Source: SB11 sp964584305 (GTDB lineage: Bacteria > Bacteroidota > Bacteroidia > UBA8524). From it: 64,000 nucleotides of DNA. Location: NCBI GenBank assembly GCA_964584305.1, contig CAZOZL010000004.1:186001-250000 (forward strand), given 5' to 3'. Of this stretch, positions 8,151-17,738 are shown piece after piece (position 1 is the first letter of the stretch; each line of letters starts with the position of its first letter). The position numbers were made by a program, and so were the translations under genes. The notes under the pieces are model-generated. The model saw only the letters and a program-made list of their open reading frames with translations, made no database searches and was not told the origin of the DNA.

Positions 8151-10667
8151 ATGAAAAATATTATCATTTCAACCTATAGGTACATTGTACTTATAGTATC
8201 TGTTTCATTATTTACACCCATGTTTGGGCAACAGCTTGTAAAAGATATTTGGGCAGGCAAAGGGAAAAGTTCGCCTACAAGTTTCGAGGTATTTAACGGT
8301 AAACTATATTTTACGGCTGATGATAGCACACACGGGCGTGAAGTATGGGTAACTGATGGCACAAGTACGGGTACAAAACTATTGCTTGATATACTTAGTG
8401 GAACGGCTACATCTTCTCCTACTGAACTTACTGCGTATAAAAATCACTTATATTTTTCGGCAGGGGTAACCAGCCTTAGATTGTATAGAACAGACGGTAC
8501 TGCTGCGGGTACAAAAAATATACTATCGTTTTGGCCATCGGCAGGCGTAAATAGAACGGATGAAATAGAAACCAGCGGAGACTTTATTTACTTCAATGGA
8601 TACAATAGTAAAATAGGGTCTGAAATTTTTGTAAGCGATGGCACTGAAAGTGGCACAGATGGTAAAGATGTTTATCCCTTTAAAAGTTTTGGAGGGTCGC
8701 CATTGTCATCAAATCCTGATGGTTTTGAGGATGCCAGCGGGACATTGTTTTTTAATGCCACTTACCAAACTAAAGGAAAAGACCCATACTACTTAAATAG
8801 TAAAACCCTAAAAGGCGCAGTGGATGTAAACCCTAATTTGGGTAATAGCGTAGCAAGAGATTTTACTAAAATGGGCAACTATGTTTACTTTTCAGCAACT
8901 CGCAATAAAAAAGCATCAATAGGTGGTCCTGCTAATGATGAAGGAAATGAACTGTGGAGAGTGAAAGTAGGATTTTCTTCGCCACAGTTGGTCAAAAATA
9001 TATACACTGGGGCATACAAAAACGCTAACCCAAGAAATTTATTTAGCTGGGGAGATTCTATTATTCTTTTTAGTGCTACGGATGGTGGAAATATAGGGTT
9101 ATGGAAAACTGACGGAACTAATGCGGGTACTATATCCGTTAATAGTGGTGCTACATCTCCAAAGTGGTTTGTTAATTTTAAAAACGAAATTTATTTCGTA
9201 TCTCAAAATCATTTATGGAAGACTGATGGAACATTTAACGGTACTGTGGTAGTTGATAATACAGTGAATATTACTTCACCATTTACCAAAATAAATAACC
9301 GTTTGTACTTTACCAGTTCTGATATCACCCATGGAGAAGAACTATGGGAAACTGATGGCAGCAAACAAGGCACTAAACTGATAAAAGATATTTATGAAGG
9401 TACAAATTCATCATCACCCAAAAACTTTGCTGTTTTAAACAACATCTTATATTTTACTGCAACTGATAGTGTAAATGGGGAAGAACTATTCTCTTATACT
9501 GATACCTGTAATGCTTATGCAGGCGGGTTAAACTTTAATGGTAATGTAGGCTTATGTGCTGGAGACAGCATAAAACTAAAGGCAAGTTCTTTTAATTCTT
9601 CTGCCATTTTTTCGTGGTTGTATAATGGAAGTAATACCGCAACTAATATTGATAGCTTATCAGCAAATAAAGCTGGAGATTATAGGCTAATTACTAATAA
9701 TGGCAGTGGTTGTATAGATACCTCAATAGCTGTAACAGTTAAATGGTTTACAAAACCATCAAGCAAAATTTTAACGCCAAATGGTAACTCAATGTGTAAA
9801 GGCGATGTTACTTTAATTAGCCTTACTCCTGAAAGTAGTACTTCAAAATATAAATACCAGTGGATTGAGAAAGGAGTAGATTTTCCTAATGTGAAAGATA
9901 CAGCCATAAAAACCAACCGAACTTCTAACTTTCAGGTACGCATTACCAATGGTAGTTGCACCATAACTACTGATACTGTATTTACCTACCTTTATGAGCT
10001 GCCTGTGCCTGCTATTCCTACTGCCAATATTAGCTTGTGTGCGGGTAGTAAACTAACGCTTAACCCTGGTACTTTTGATAAGTATTTGTGGGAAACAAGT
10101 AATGATACCACAGCAACTATTGAAGTAGCAGTGGCTGGGAATTATAAAGTAACCGTTACCGATGGTAACTTATGCAAAAAAGCAGGAACATTTAAAGTAG
10201 TGCTAAGGCAAAAGCCTGTGGTAACTTTAGCCAAATTTGGCAATACATTTGAAGCTAATAGCGGTGCAGGCAATACATTCAAATGGCTACGAAATGGAAG
10301 TATTATTAGTGGTGAAATAAAAAGCACCTACTCACCAGCACAAGCAGGAAACTATGCTGTAATTGCTACCAACCAATTTACTTGTGCAGATACAACAGCA
10401 GCACAAGCCTTTGTACTGTCTATAGGCGAGTTTGCCCAACAAAACATTAGTATTTATCCCAATCCTGTAAAAAAGGTATTAACTATTGAGTTAGAAAATA
10501 ATAGTAAAGCTACTGCCCGCATTACCGATATTCAAGGCAAAGAATTGAGAAATTTTACAATAAATGGAAAATCTACTATTAATATAGCTGATTTAACTCA
10601 AGGCATTTACTACATACAAATTAGTAATAGCAAAGGGAGTAGAACAATAAAATTTTTGAAACAGTAA
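8151..10667 (+). CDS. Secreted ELWxxDGT-repeat protein with T9SS type A sorting domain
   Basis: An 838-residue surface or secreted protein. A signal peptide (about residues 1-27, ending near PMFGQQ) is followed by repeats of the ELWxxDGT type (GREVWVTDGTSTGTK, RLYRTDGTAAGTK, GLWKTDGTNAGT, ELWETDGSKQGTK), which probably form a beta-propeller over about residues 28-450. Ig-like/PKD-like segments follow, with recurring SLCAGSKL/GLCAGDSIKL text. The end is a type A sorting domain (ISIYPNPVKKVLTIEL ... GIYYIQISNSKGSRTIKFLK). By family knowledge the tail is recognised by the type IX secretion system and removed on surface attachment. The molecular function of the propeller is unknown. A strong hairpin terminator follows at 10706-10735. 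Confidence 0.9.
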   Translation: MKNIIISTYRYIVLIVSVSLFTPMFGQQLVKDIWAGKGKSSPTSFEVFNGKLYFTADDSTHGREVWVTDGTSTGTKLLLDILSGTATSSPTELTAYKNHLYFSAGVTSLRLYRTDGTAAGTKNILSFWPSAGVNRTDEIETSGDFIYFNGYNSKIGSEIFVSDGTESGTDGKDVYPFKSFGGSPLSSNPDGFEDASGTLFFNATYQTKGKDPYYLNSKTLKGAVDVNPNLGNSVARDFTKMGNYVYFSATRNKKASIGGPANDEGNELWRVKVGFSSPQLVKNIYTGAYKNANPRNLFSWGDSIILFSATDGGNIGLWKTDGTNAGTISVNSGATSPKWFVNFKNEIYFVSQNHLWKTDGTFNGTVVVDNTVNITSPFTKINNRLYFTSSDITHGEELWETDGSKQGTKLIKDIYEGTNSSSPKNFAVLNNILYFTATDSVNGEELFSYTDTCNAYAGGLNFNGNVGLCAGDSIKLKASSFNSSAIFSWLYNGSNTATNIDSLSANKAGDYRLITNNGSGCIDTSIAVTVKWFTKPSSKILTPNGNSMCKGDVTLISLTPESSTSKYKYQWIEKGVDFPNVKDTAIKTNRTSNFQVRITNGSCTITTDTVFTYLYELPVPAIPTANISLCAGSKLTLNPGTFDKYLWETSNDTTATIEVAVAGNYKVTVTDGNLCKKAGTFKVVLRQKPVVTLAKFGNTFEANSGAGNTFKWLRNGSIISGEIKSTYSPAQAGNYAVIATNQFTCADTTAAQAFVLSIGEFAQQNISIYPNPVKKVLTIELENNSKATARITDIQGKELRNFTINGKSTINIADLTQGIYYIQISNSKGSRTIKFLKQ

Positions 10668-10705
10668 GGGAACTAAAAAAGAAATAGAAGAGTTAAACGT
10701 TACTC

Positions 10706-10735
10706 AAGCCGCACTTTTAAAGTGTGGCTTTTTTG
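10706..10735. terminator. Bidirectional rho-independent terminator
   Basis: Stem AAGCCGCACTT (10706-10716), loop TTA, stem AAGTGTGGCTT (10720-10730) with one G-T pair, followed by TTTT. On the minus strand the flanking A/T bases also serve the gene ending at 10737. It separates two convergent genes. Confidence 0.9.
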
Positions 10736-10736
10736 T

Positions 10737-11465
10737 TTAAAAAACGGATGCTTTTACAAACTCTTGTAATACCTCGCTATCGGCATTTGTAATGTCGTTT
10801 TTGCTACCTTCCCAAGCCTTATTGCCTTGGTATATATATACTATATGTTCGCCAATATCAAACACGGTTTTCATGTCGTGGGTGTTAATAATGGTGGTCA
10901 TACCATACTCTTCAGTAATTTCTGATATTAAATTATCAATCACTCGGCTGGTAATAGGGTCAAGTCCACTATTGGGCTCATCACAAAAAAGGTATTTTGG
11001 GGTCATGGCTATTGCACGGGCTATTCCCACACGTTTTTTCATTCCTCCGCTTATTTCAGAGGGCAATAGGTTGTTTACATTTTCAAGATGTACCCTGTTT
11101 AGGCAAAAGTTTACTCGGTCTATTTTTTCTTCTTTGTCCCAGTTGGTAAACATATTTAGGGGAAATATTATGTTTTCCTCAACAGTTAGTGAGTCAAACA
11201 ATGCCGCACCTTGAAATAGCATACCTATTTCTCTGCGTATAGCTTTTTTTTCATCGTAGCCTATACTTGTAAAATCTTGTTTTTCGTATAGTATCTCGCC
11301 TTCATCGGGTAGCATCAAACCTACCATACATTTCATTAACACACTTTTTCCGCTTCCACTTGCCCCTATTATAAGGTTCGGTTTTCCTTTTTTAAAGATA
11401 GCCGAAATATCGTGCAACACGTGTTTGTCGCCAAAACTCTTATTTATTTGTTTTAACTCTATCAT
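10737..11465 (-). CDS. mlaF: ABC transporter ATP-binding protein, MlaF-like
   Basis: ATPase of a phospholipid (Mla/Mce-type) transporter that maintains outer-membrane lipid asymmetry; 242 residues. Walker A GASGSGKS at 34-41, signature EISGGMKKRVGIARAIAM, Walker B YLFCDEPNSGLDPITS and switch His in IINTHDM. The MKKR after the signature is characteristic of MlaF/Ttg2A proteins. The gene follows the MlaE-like permease with a 3-bp gap, so the two form one operon. The MCE substrate-binding protein (MlaD) is not adjacent and is presumably encoded elsewhere. The end is served by the terminator at 10706-10735. Confidence 0.92.
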   Translation of the reverse strand: MIELKQINKSFGDKHVLHDISAIFKKGKPNLIIGASGSGKSVLMKCMVGLMLPDEGEILYEKQDFTSIGYDEKKAIRREIGMLFQGAALFDSLTVEENIIFPLNMFTNWDKEEKIDRVNFCLNRVHLENVNNLLPSEISGGMKKRVGIARAIAMTPKYLFCDEPNSGLDPITSRVIDNLISEITEEYGMTTIINTHDMKTVFDIGEHIVYIYQGNKAWEGSKNDITNADSEVLQEFVKASVF

Positions 11466-11468
11466 TAT

Positions 11469-12206
11469 TTATAATAGCAGTTGTGCCAGCATATAATCTG
11501 CAAATAAAATCGCTACACTACTATATACTACCGCCCGTGTGCTTGATGTGCCTACTTCTAATGCTCCACCAACAGTATAATACCCTTGGTAACACGATAT
11601 TGAGGTAATTATAAAAGCATAAACAGCGGCTTTAATTAATGAGAATGCTACTGTAAACCCTCTAAACGATGACCGAGCCCCACGCACAAAGGCTTCGCTG
11701 GGCAATATTTCAGTTAAATCTCCTACTAACATTCCGCCCCAAATAGATAGCCCCATTGCCAACATTATGAGGCAAGGAATCATAAATATTGCAGCAATTA
11801 TTTTGGGCAAGGCTAAAAAGCCCGATGAATTAATGCCCATTACCTCTAAAGCATCCACTTGTTCTGATACCTTCATAGTACCAATTTCTGATGCTATGTT
11901 AGAGCCTACCCTTCCTGCTAATACTAAACAGGTGATGGTAGGGGCAAATTCTAATATAGTAGAATCACTAACTATTGAGCCAATAATAGAACTGGGTACT
12001 GCACCGCTCACCAACTGGTAAGCTATTTGGAGGGTAGTAACCCCGCCAATAAAAAGAGAAATAATAGCTACAATAGGTAATGAGCCAATACCAATGGAGT
12101 TCATCTCCATTAGGGTTCGCTGGTAGTAAATGGCAAACCTCTCAGGACGAGAGAACATACTTTTTAGAAATAGCAGATACCTGCCAAAATGATAAAAAAC
12201 GGTCAT
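11469..12206 (-). CDS. mlaE: ABC transporter permease, MlaE family
   Basis: Inner-membrane permease of the Mla/Mce lipid transporter, 245 residues with about five membrane helices. The diagnostic MlaE block is LAGRVGSNIASEIGTMKVSE followed by QVDALEVMGI, which forms the coupling region contacting MlaF. GGVTTLQIAYQLVSGAV is the first conserved helix. Starts at the ATG at 12206, preceded by a weak -7-like TATCTTTA. Translated immediately before mlaF. MlaE is normally a dimer with two MlaF subunits; the MCE ring protein is not in this operon. Confidence 0.93.
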   Translation of the reverse strand: MTVFYHFGRYLLFLKSMFSRPERFAIYYQRTLMEMNSIGIGSLPIVAIISLFIGGVTTLQIAYQLVSGAVPSSIIGSIVSDSTILEFAPTITCLVLAGRVGSNIASEIGTMKVSEQVDALEVMGINSSGFLALPKIIAAIFMIPCLIMLAMGLSIWGGMLVGDLTEILPSEAFVRGARSSFRGFTVAFSLIKAAVYAFIITSISCYQGYYTVGGALEVGTSSTRAVVYSSVAILFADYMLAQLLL

Positions 12207-12305
12207 GGTTGTTTACGGCGGTAAAGATAAAGATTTTGTGCTGGTAATAATTAACTATACCCTACCAATTGTACTAAATTGCAGATTAACTGTTATTTTT
12301 ATGCC

Positions 12306-13010
12306 ATGAAAATAGCAGTAGTAACAGGTGCAACCAAAGGTATAGGGAAAGCTATAGCCGAAAAATACGCCTCAGAAGGCTTTGGAGTAGCCTTTTGTTC
12401 ACGTAACAAAAACGAGGGAGACAAGTTGGCTAAACAACTTAGCGATATATATAAGGTAGATATTTTGGCAATGCACTGCGATGTAGGTAATAAAAAACAA
12501 CTACAAGTATTTGCTGATGCTATTAAAAACAGGTTCAATAAAGTGGATGTATTGGTGAATAATGCAGGTATTTTTATGCCTGGAAAAATTAGTACTGAAG
12601 ACGATGAAAACTTTGAGATACAAATGGCTATTAATCTTAATGCCCCTTACTATTTCACACGTATGTTGCTCCCTTTAATAAGGCAAGAGCCCCACAGCCA
12701 TATATTTAATATGTGTTCAACAGCAAGTATAGTAGCTTATCCTAATGGAGGTTCATATTGTATAAGCAAGTATGCCTTGTATGGTATGACCAAAGTATTG
12801 CGTGAAGAATTGAAAGAAGAAAATGTAAAAGTAACAGCAATATTACCTGGGCCTACGCTTACCAATTCATGGGATGGGGTAGACCTTCCCAAAGAACGCT
12901 TTATCCCTGCAAAAGATGTTGCCCAAGCAATTTGGAATGCTTACGATACCTCCCCATCAACAGTGGTTGAGGAAATACTTATTCGCCCACAATTGGGTGA
13001 TATTATTTAA
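12306..13010 (+). CDS. Short-chain dehydrogenase/reductase
   Basis: A 234-residue classical SDR with Rossmann fold. The cofactor motif is TGATKGIG (about residues 8-15). The NNAG motif is in VLVNNAGIF, and the catalytic Ser-Tyr-Lys triad is visible as CSTAS then YCISK. CSRNKNEG after strand 2 suggests NADP(H) preference. I chose the ATG at 12306 rather than an upstream codon at 12279, because the upstream addition is hydrophobic and unlike the family, and TATTTTTA just before acts as a -7-like box. The gene stands alone, divergent from mlaE. The substrate is unknown; many of these are annotated 3-ketoacyl-ACP reductase-like without proof. Confidence 0.88.
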   Translation: MKIAVVTGATKGIGKAIAEKYASEGFGVAFCSRNKNEGDKLAKQLSDIYKVDILAMHCDVGNKKQLQVFADAIKNRFNKVDVLVNNAGIFMPGKISTEDDENFEIQMAINLNAPYYFTRMLLPLIRQEPHSHIFNMCSTASIVAYPNGGSYCISKYALYGMTKVLREELKEENVKVTAILPGPTLTNSWDGVDLPKERFIPAKDVAQAIWNAYDTSPSTVVEEILIRPQLGDII

Positions 13011-13191
13011 AGTGAGTAGGGTATAATTGTAATTTAACAATGTGTAAAATGATAGTATAATAGGGGGTAGCTAATTATATAACTTATAGCAAAGCAATTT
13101 TTTTTATGAAACCTACAACATTTTAAAGTACTATAAAGTCTCTGTAGAAAAGAATAATCAGCAACAATATATTTATTTCAAACGAATTACT

Positions 13192-13199
13192 TATTTTTG
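13192..13199 (+). promoter_or_regulatory. Promoter -7 box upstream of a T9SS cargo gene
   Basis: TATTTTTG matches TAnnTTTG and lies 19 nt before the ATG at 13219. No convincing -33 element was seen. Confidence 0.5.
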
Positions 13200-13218
13200 C
13201 TCAACTAAAAAAACCAAT

Positions 13219-14574
13219 ATGATGAAAAAAGTACTATTACTAGCCTTAGTAATTGCAACTTACAGTTTTGCTTCTGCACAGAGAACTGTTGATTTGCCAA
13301 AGAACTACAAAGACTTCCCTTCAACTGATAAATTTACTCCTACAAAAGGAGCATTTTCTAAGAGCGGAGGAGATGTAAACGGGTGGTTTTCACCTGATGA
13401 TTTTATCCGTAACAATGCTTCTGGCCCTTTTACAAATTTTGTAAGTCTTGTTTTTCCTGATTCTACTGTTGTTAATGTAAACCAAGCCAACGAAGTAAAC
13501 AGTGTATTCTCACACGCATGGGGGCACTTATTTGATTTGAGGCACGGTAACTGGGTAGCTGTTCCTAGTGACCCTGACTTTCCAATTCAAATTTTTGCTC
13601 AAAAAGATAACTACACTTGGGATTCTTTAGCATTTAGGTATATATACCGTAGAAACAATGCTAATACTAATGTTGTTGACACTTGTTTTATTACTTACTA
13701 CAAAAATTCACTTACCAATCAAATCCGTAATGGTTCAATTATTTTTGGAAATGGCGATACTATGTTAAATGCTCGCCCTACTGGTTTAAACCAAAACACA
13801 TTATCGGGTACTGGTTTTTTTGACAGAGATACAATATTATTAGTTGCTGAAGATACTACCACCTTTGGGTCTGGTGGCTGGGGAAGCCGTTATAGAGTTG
13901 TACCTGTAGGTACTGCTATTGCAGGTACTAATGCTGCTAATATTAGCCGTAACCCACCCAGTTGGTTTGCTACTACTATTACTTTTAAACCTGGGCATCC
14001 TTGGACACCTGGTGATACTATTGAGTCAAGAGGTTTTACCCGTCCTGCTACTGGGATTAACTATTTCGGTTATGGTTTTACTACCATTGAAGCATCAAAC
14101 GGTGGTTTGCCAGTAACATTGCGTAACCGTAATTATGCTGATAATTCTTTAATTCTTTATAGCCAAACCCGCTACGGGCAAACTACTACAACTAACTGGG
14201 ATGGTTTTATGCCAGGTACAGCTTTTAACTCACCAATTTTCGCTGATGTTCAAGCATTTATTAGTGGTACTTCTTCTGTTAGTGTAAGAGAAATTGATGC
14301 GTTAGGTTTATCATTAGGTAAGGTATATCCTAACCCTGCAAATAGCGGTCAATCAATATTTATTGAGTACGGTGTTAAAAATGCAACCAATGTATCTATA
14401 GAAATATATGATATGGTGGGTAAAAAAGTAGCTACTGTACTTAACAATGAAAAAGTTGAAGCAGGCGAGCATAAAGCTGCTGCTACTTTAAACCTTAATC
14501 CTGGTATTTATTTCTATACTTTAAGTTCAGGTAATACTGCAATAAGTTCTAAGAAATTTACTGTAACTCGTTAA
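13219..14574 (+). CDS. Secreted protein with T9SS type A sorting domain, function unknown
   Basis: A 451-residue exported protein. The signal peptide MKKVLLLALVIATYSFASAQ is clear; two consecutive ATGs (13219 and 13222) are equally possible. The middle 300 residues are rich in Asn, Thr, Gly and aromatic residues, with no motif I recognise. They contain segments such as SHAWGHLFDLRHGNWVAVPS and look like a beta-rich surface domain. The last 90 residues are a type A sorting domain (LGKVYPNPANSGQSIFIEYG ... PGIYFYTLSSGNTAISSKKF). It has its own promoter box and a strong terminator at 14609-14637, so it is a monocistronic, probably well expressed surface protein. Confidence 0.85.
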   Translation: MMKKVLLLALVIATYSFASAQRTVDLPKNYKDFPSTDKFTPTKGAFSKSGGDVNGWFSPDDFIRNNASGPFTNFVSLVFPDSTVVNVNQANEVNSVFSHAWGHLFDLRHGNWVAVPSDPDFPIQIFAQKDNYTWDSLAFRYIYRRNNANTNVVDTCFITYYKNSLTNQIRNGSIIFGNGDTMLNARPTGLNQNTLSGTGFFDRDTILLVAEDTTTFGSGGWGSRYRVVPVGTAIAGTNAANISRNPPSWFATTITFKPGHPWTPGDTIESRGFTRPATGINYFGYGFTTIEASNGGLPVTLRNRNYADNSLILYSQTRYGQTTTTNWDGFMPGTAFNSPIFADVQAFISGTSSVSVREIDALGLSLGKVYPNPANSGQSIFIEYGVKNATNVSIEIYDMVGKKVATVLNNEKVEAGEHKAAATLNLNPGIYFYTLSSGNTAISSKKFTVTR

Positions 14575-14608
14575 TTACATACAGTAACTAAATAAAGTTT
14601 AAAGAAAA

Positions 14609-14637
14609 GGCTGCAACGAAAGTTGCAGCCTTTTTTT
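14609..14637 (+). terminator. Rho-independent terminator
   Basis: Perfect 9-bp stem GGCTGCAAC / GTTGCAGCC (14609-14617 and 14622-14630) closed by a GAAA tetraloop and followed by seven T. It ends the T9SS gene at 13219-14574. Confidence 0.95.
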
Positions 14638-14897
14638 GTTTAATGCTTCATCCTACTGATATCTTTCTTTTCTATGTTTTTTTCTTTGCTGTTGAATTAA
14701 GATAATAGGTACGCAAAAATGGAGTGTTGTAAAAGACAGCATTCTCTTACGCCTATCCAATACATTGTAGGCTTATCATATACCAAAACAAGTAATTAAA
14801 CCTCACAGGTGTGTAGTTTTTTATTCAGTGGTAAGTTATATTTTGTACACCCGAATGAAGAAATAACAAACGGAAGTAAAATTTCATAATTTACTAA

Positions 14898-14928
14898 TTG
14901 TATAAACGCCTTTGCTATAATACCTTTG
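14898..14928 (+). promoter_or_regulatory. tRNA-Arg promoter
   Basis: TACCTTTG at 14921-14928 with TTG at 14898-14900 (20-bp gap) fits the Bacteroidota promoter pattern. It places transcription start only a few bases before the tRNA 5' end at 14936. Confidence 0.65.
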
Positions 14929-14935
14929 TACAATT

Positions 14936-15007
14936 GGCCCCGTAGTTCAATGGATAGAATAGATGTTTCCTAAACATTTGATATAGGTTCGATTCCTGTC
15001 GGGGCTA
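14936..15007 (+). tRNA. tRNA-Arg (anticodon CCU)
   Basis: A complete cloverleaf: acceptor GGCCCCG pairs with CGGGGCT (G-U at pair 1), D-stem GTTC/GAAT, anticodon stem GATGT/ACATT with loop TTCCTAA giving anticodon CCT, and T-arm ATAGG-TTCGATT-CCTGT. The discriminator base is A and no CCA is encoded. It decodes AGG. The flanks from 14638 to 14935 and 15008 to 15145 contain no other gene. Confidence 0.95.
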
Positions 15008-15145
15008 CTTTTTTAAATCTTAGCCGTACCTTCTTTTAATATTAATTCTCCTGTGGCTATATAGTGTATTGTATAAAGGTAAAAAGATAGAGAACGTAGG
15101 TATAAATTGCTGATTGTTAGTGAAATAATAAAGTAAATAAAATTT

Positions 15146-15436
15146 TCATGTTTTGAAGTAAACGATAGCAGCACCCCAAATAAAGGTAGCTAAAATTACC
15201 CCTCGTGGGGTCATCTCAAACTTTGCCCAGTACAATAAAAAAAACGCAAGCAAGTTGGTAAGCAAGCAAAGACTTATAATCGCCGCCATCTCATTCACAT
15301 CATAGTAGTGTTCTATCATTACTGCATAAGTGGTATAAGAATAGTTGTAAAAGTAAAAACCAATACTAAACAAAAAAGGGGCTAGTAAACCTATTATAAC
15401 TCCTGATAAAATATTGTCAAATCTCTTTCTTAACAT
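15146..15436 (-). CDS. Small membrane protein, unknown function
   Basis: A 96-residue protein with three likely membrane helices: SGVIIGLLAPFLFSIGFYFY, AAIISLCLLTNLLAFFLLYW and GVILATFIWGAAIVYF. Its N-terminus MLRKRFDNIL is basic and so probably cytoplasmic. I do not recognise a family with confidence. It lies 30 bp after the secreted protein at 15467-15991, which itself follows recN closely, so all three are probably one transcript on the minus strand. Confidence 0.7.
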   Translation of the reverse strand: MLRKRFDNILSGVIIGLLAPFLFSIGFYFYNYSYTTYAVMIEHYYDVNEMAAIISLCLLTNLLAFFLLYWAKFEMTPRGVILATFIWGAAIVYFKT

Positions 15437-15466
15437 TTAATTTTCTGTGAATAAAGGTGATACGGG

Positions 15467-15991
15467 TTATCTAAAAGCGATGCTTTTGCATATTTTTATA
15501 AAAGTAGGTTGGTATTTATCAAAAACACCCGCTTCTGCAGAACAAGAAATTACGTAGGTTTTTTTATTTACCATGTACAAGTACACTAAAACTTTAAGGT
15601 GCAATTTCCCAAGGGTATGTTTATATATTATTGTAGCAGCTTTTTGCTTGTTGTTAGATGTATCTATACCTTTTGAAACTATGGAAAAACTTGTTAAATA
15701 AAGGCGTAACATTTTGGTGGAATTATCTCTATAAGTCGTCAAATCCATGCTACCTACATTAGTAGTATCAATAACAATATTAACGTTTTCTGAAAACTGG
15801 TCGGTTTCATCTTCTTTAGGAGATATTGTCCCGAAAGTTATAGCTGGGATGAATTTTATATCCAGCAATACCCATTTTTCAGGATAATTTATTGAAAAAT
15901 GTTGTTTTGCCGATGTGAAAGTTTTTACCTGTGCAGTAGTGTAAAAAAGGCTGCATAAAAATAGGCAAAGGCTTAATATAATTTTTTTCAT
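15467..15991 (-). CDS. Exported protein, PsbP-like fold suspected
   Basis: A 174-residue protein with a signal peptide (MKKIILSLCLFLCSLFYTTA, cut near AQV). The mature part starts with SAKQHFSINYPEKWVLLD, the typical opening of PsbP/DUF1795-like domains, in which a short helix and strand carry a YPxxW motif. The rest is alternating beta strands. No catalytic residues are evident. It starts 7 bp after recN ends and is probably co-transcribed with it. Function unknown; a periplasmic binding or assembly role is the usual guess for this fold. Confidence 0.65.
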   Translation of the reverse strand: MKKIILSLCLFLCSLFYTTAQVKTFTSAKQHFSINYPEKWVLLDIKFIPAITFGTISPKEDETDQFSENVNIVIDTTNVGSMDLTTYRDNSTKMLRLYLTSFSIVSKGIDTSNNKQKAATIIYKHTLGKLHLKVLVYLYMVNKKTYVISCSAEAGVFDKYQPTFIKICKSIAFR

Positions 15992-15998
15992 AGTGTTT

Positions 15999-17660
15999 TT
16001 AAATGGCTAAAAGTTCACGTGCATTTTCCATTGCTGACTCTGTGGGGCTATCGCCACTTAACATTTTGGCTATTTCTTCAATACGTTCGCCTTGGTTAAG
16101 GGCTTTTAGCTGGGTTTCGGTAGTATTGTTTTTTACTTCTTTATATACAAAAAAATGTTTGTGTCCTGCACCTGCAATCTGGGGCAAATGGGTTACGCTA
16201 ATTACTTGGTGCTTACCTGCCAGTTGCTTCATTAAACGCCCAGTTTTGGCAGCTACCTCGCCTGAAATTCCAGTATCAATTTCATCAAAAATTAATGTAG
16301 GTAGTTTAATATTATCTGCTACTAAAGATTTTATGGCTAACATCAATCGTGATAACTCCCCGCCCGAGGCTACTTTGTTTAGCGGTTGCAAAGCACTGCC
16401 AAGGTTACTGCTAAATAAAAAGTTTACCGCATCACTACCCGTATCATTTAGCTCATTATTGGGCAGGTTAAATATATTTACCTCAATAATGGCATTAGTC
16501 ATACCCACCTGTGCTAATAATTGCGAAATATTCTTCTCGATAGCTTCTTTTTGGTGATGGCGGTTTTGGCTAAGGGTATTTGCCATTTTGGTAAGCTGTT
16601 GGTACATTTCAGTACAGTGCTGTTGCAGCAGTTCAGTTTCTTCACTAAGCCCTTCTGTTTTATTTAACTTGCTGGCTATTTCTTGCTGCACTTTCAATAG
16701 TTCAGCCGTAGTTTTTACTTCGTGTTTTTTTAATAAATTATAAATAAGGTGTAGCCGTTGGTCTATGGTGTATAAGCGTTCTTCATCGGCTTGCACAGTA
16801 TCGCTTATAGTACTTAGTTCGGCAGCAACATCCTTCAAATCAATTAAAGTACTATCTATGCGTTTTGCTAATTCTAATAAGCGTTCATCATTTTTTCCTA
16901 CCGTTTGCAAAAGCGTTTTGGCTTGGTTTAGCAAGTCAATAGCGGGTAGTTCACCCTCACTTAAAATGGTATAGGCTGTTATAGCACTTTTTTGTATTTC
17001 CTCTGCATGGCTAAGGGTTTCTTGTTCTTTTTCTAATAATTCTAATTCATTTTCATGCAGTTGTACTTCTTTTAATTCATTATATATAAAAGTGGTATAA
17101 TCTATATCTTTTTGGGCTTCTGCTTCTTGTGCCAATAGGTTTTTTAGCTTTACATCGCTTTGTTTATAAACGCGAAACAGATTTTTATATTCCTTTAATA
17201 ATGATAGATGTCTCGCAAATGAATCAACTACCGATAGTTGAAAATTTTTGTTGTTAAGCTCCAAAGTTTCATGCTGGCTGTGTAGTGATACTAACTGACT
17301 GCCCAATTCTTTTAAAATAATAAGTGGCACAGGCGTATCGTTTATAAAAGCTCTTGATTTTCCTGATGCTGTAATCTCACGGCGTACAATGCTGCTATCA
17401 TCATAGTCTAACTCGTGCGTATCAAAAAACTCTTCCAGCCCATATCCTTTTATGTCAAAATAGCCCTCAATTACACATTTTTTATCAAGGCTGCCTAATG
17501 CTTTCACATCGGCACGCTCGCCCAATATTAAGCCTAAAGCACCTAATAGTATAGACTTGCCTGCACCTGTTTCGCCCGTTATAATATTCATTTGCGGGTG
17601 AAAACTGATGTTAAGGTCTTTTATCAGGGCGAAGTTTTGTATGTTTAGCTGCGATAGCAT
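15999..17660 (-). CDS. recN: DNA repair protein RecN
   Basis: SMC-like ATPase for double-strand break repair, 553 residues. Walker A GETGAGKS at 29-36, a central coiled coil (about 150-380, for example NELELLEKEQETLSHAEEIQ), and C-terminal signature VASGGELSRLMLAIKSLVAD with Walker B TLIFDEIDTGISGEVAAK. The reading frame is open far upstream to 17918, overlapping lpxB. The ATG at 17660 is the real start because the family begins MLSxLxIxNFALI and a TACCTTTG box lies 6 nt upstream. Divergent from lpxB. Two small envelope genes follow in the same direction. Confidence 0.97.
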   Translation of the reverse strand: MLSQLNIQNFALIKDLNISFHPQMNIITGETGAGKSILLGALGLILGERADVKALGSLDKKCVIEGYFDIKGYGLEEFFDTHELDYDDSSIVRREITASGKSRAFINDTPVPLIILKELGSQLVSLHSQHETLELNNKNFQLSVVDSFARHLSLLKEYKNLFRVYKQSDVKLKNLLAQEAEAQKDIDYTTFIYNELKEVQLHENELELLEKEQETLSHAEEIQKSAITAYTILSEGELPAIDLLNQAKTLLQTVGKNDERLLELAKRIDSTLIDLKDVAAELSTISDTVQADEERLYTIDQRLHLIYNLLKKHEVKTTAELLKVQQEIASKLNKTEGLSEETELLQQHCTEMYQQLTKMANTLSQNRHHQKEAIEKNISQLLAQVGMTNAIIEVNIFNLPNNELNDTGSDAVNFLFSSNLGSALQPLNKVASGGELSRLMLAIKSLVADNIKLPTLIFDEIDTGISGEVAAKTGRLMKQLAGKHQVISVTHLPQIAGAGHKHFFVYKEVKNNTTETQLKALNQGERIEEIAKMLSGDSPTESAMENARELLAI

Positions 17661-17666
17661 AAGCCC

Positions 17667-17674
17667 CAAAGGTA
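17667..17674 (-). promoter_or_regulatory. recN promoter -7 box
   Basis: Read on the minus strand this is TACCTTTG, matching TAnnTTTG. Only 6 nt separate it from the recN ATG at 17660, so the transcript probably starts at or within a few bases of the start codon. Confidence 0.55.
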
Positions 17675-17738
17675 ATGAATTGTTGTTTTTTTGGTAAACA
17701 GATTTATACACCTTACTTATAGTAAAAATACAATGTCT

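Noticed and set aside
8070..8180. A 36-codon frame (from the ATG at 8070) overlapping the start of the ELWxxDGT protein
   Set aside because: Too short, with no motif, and it overlaps a clear signal-peptide-bearing start in another frame.
14638..14935. Possible small RNA between the terminator at 14609 and tRNA-Arg
   Set aside because: No promoter-terminator pair or stable structure was found in this 300-bp gap.
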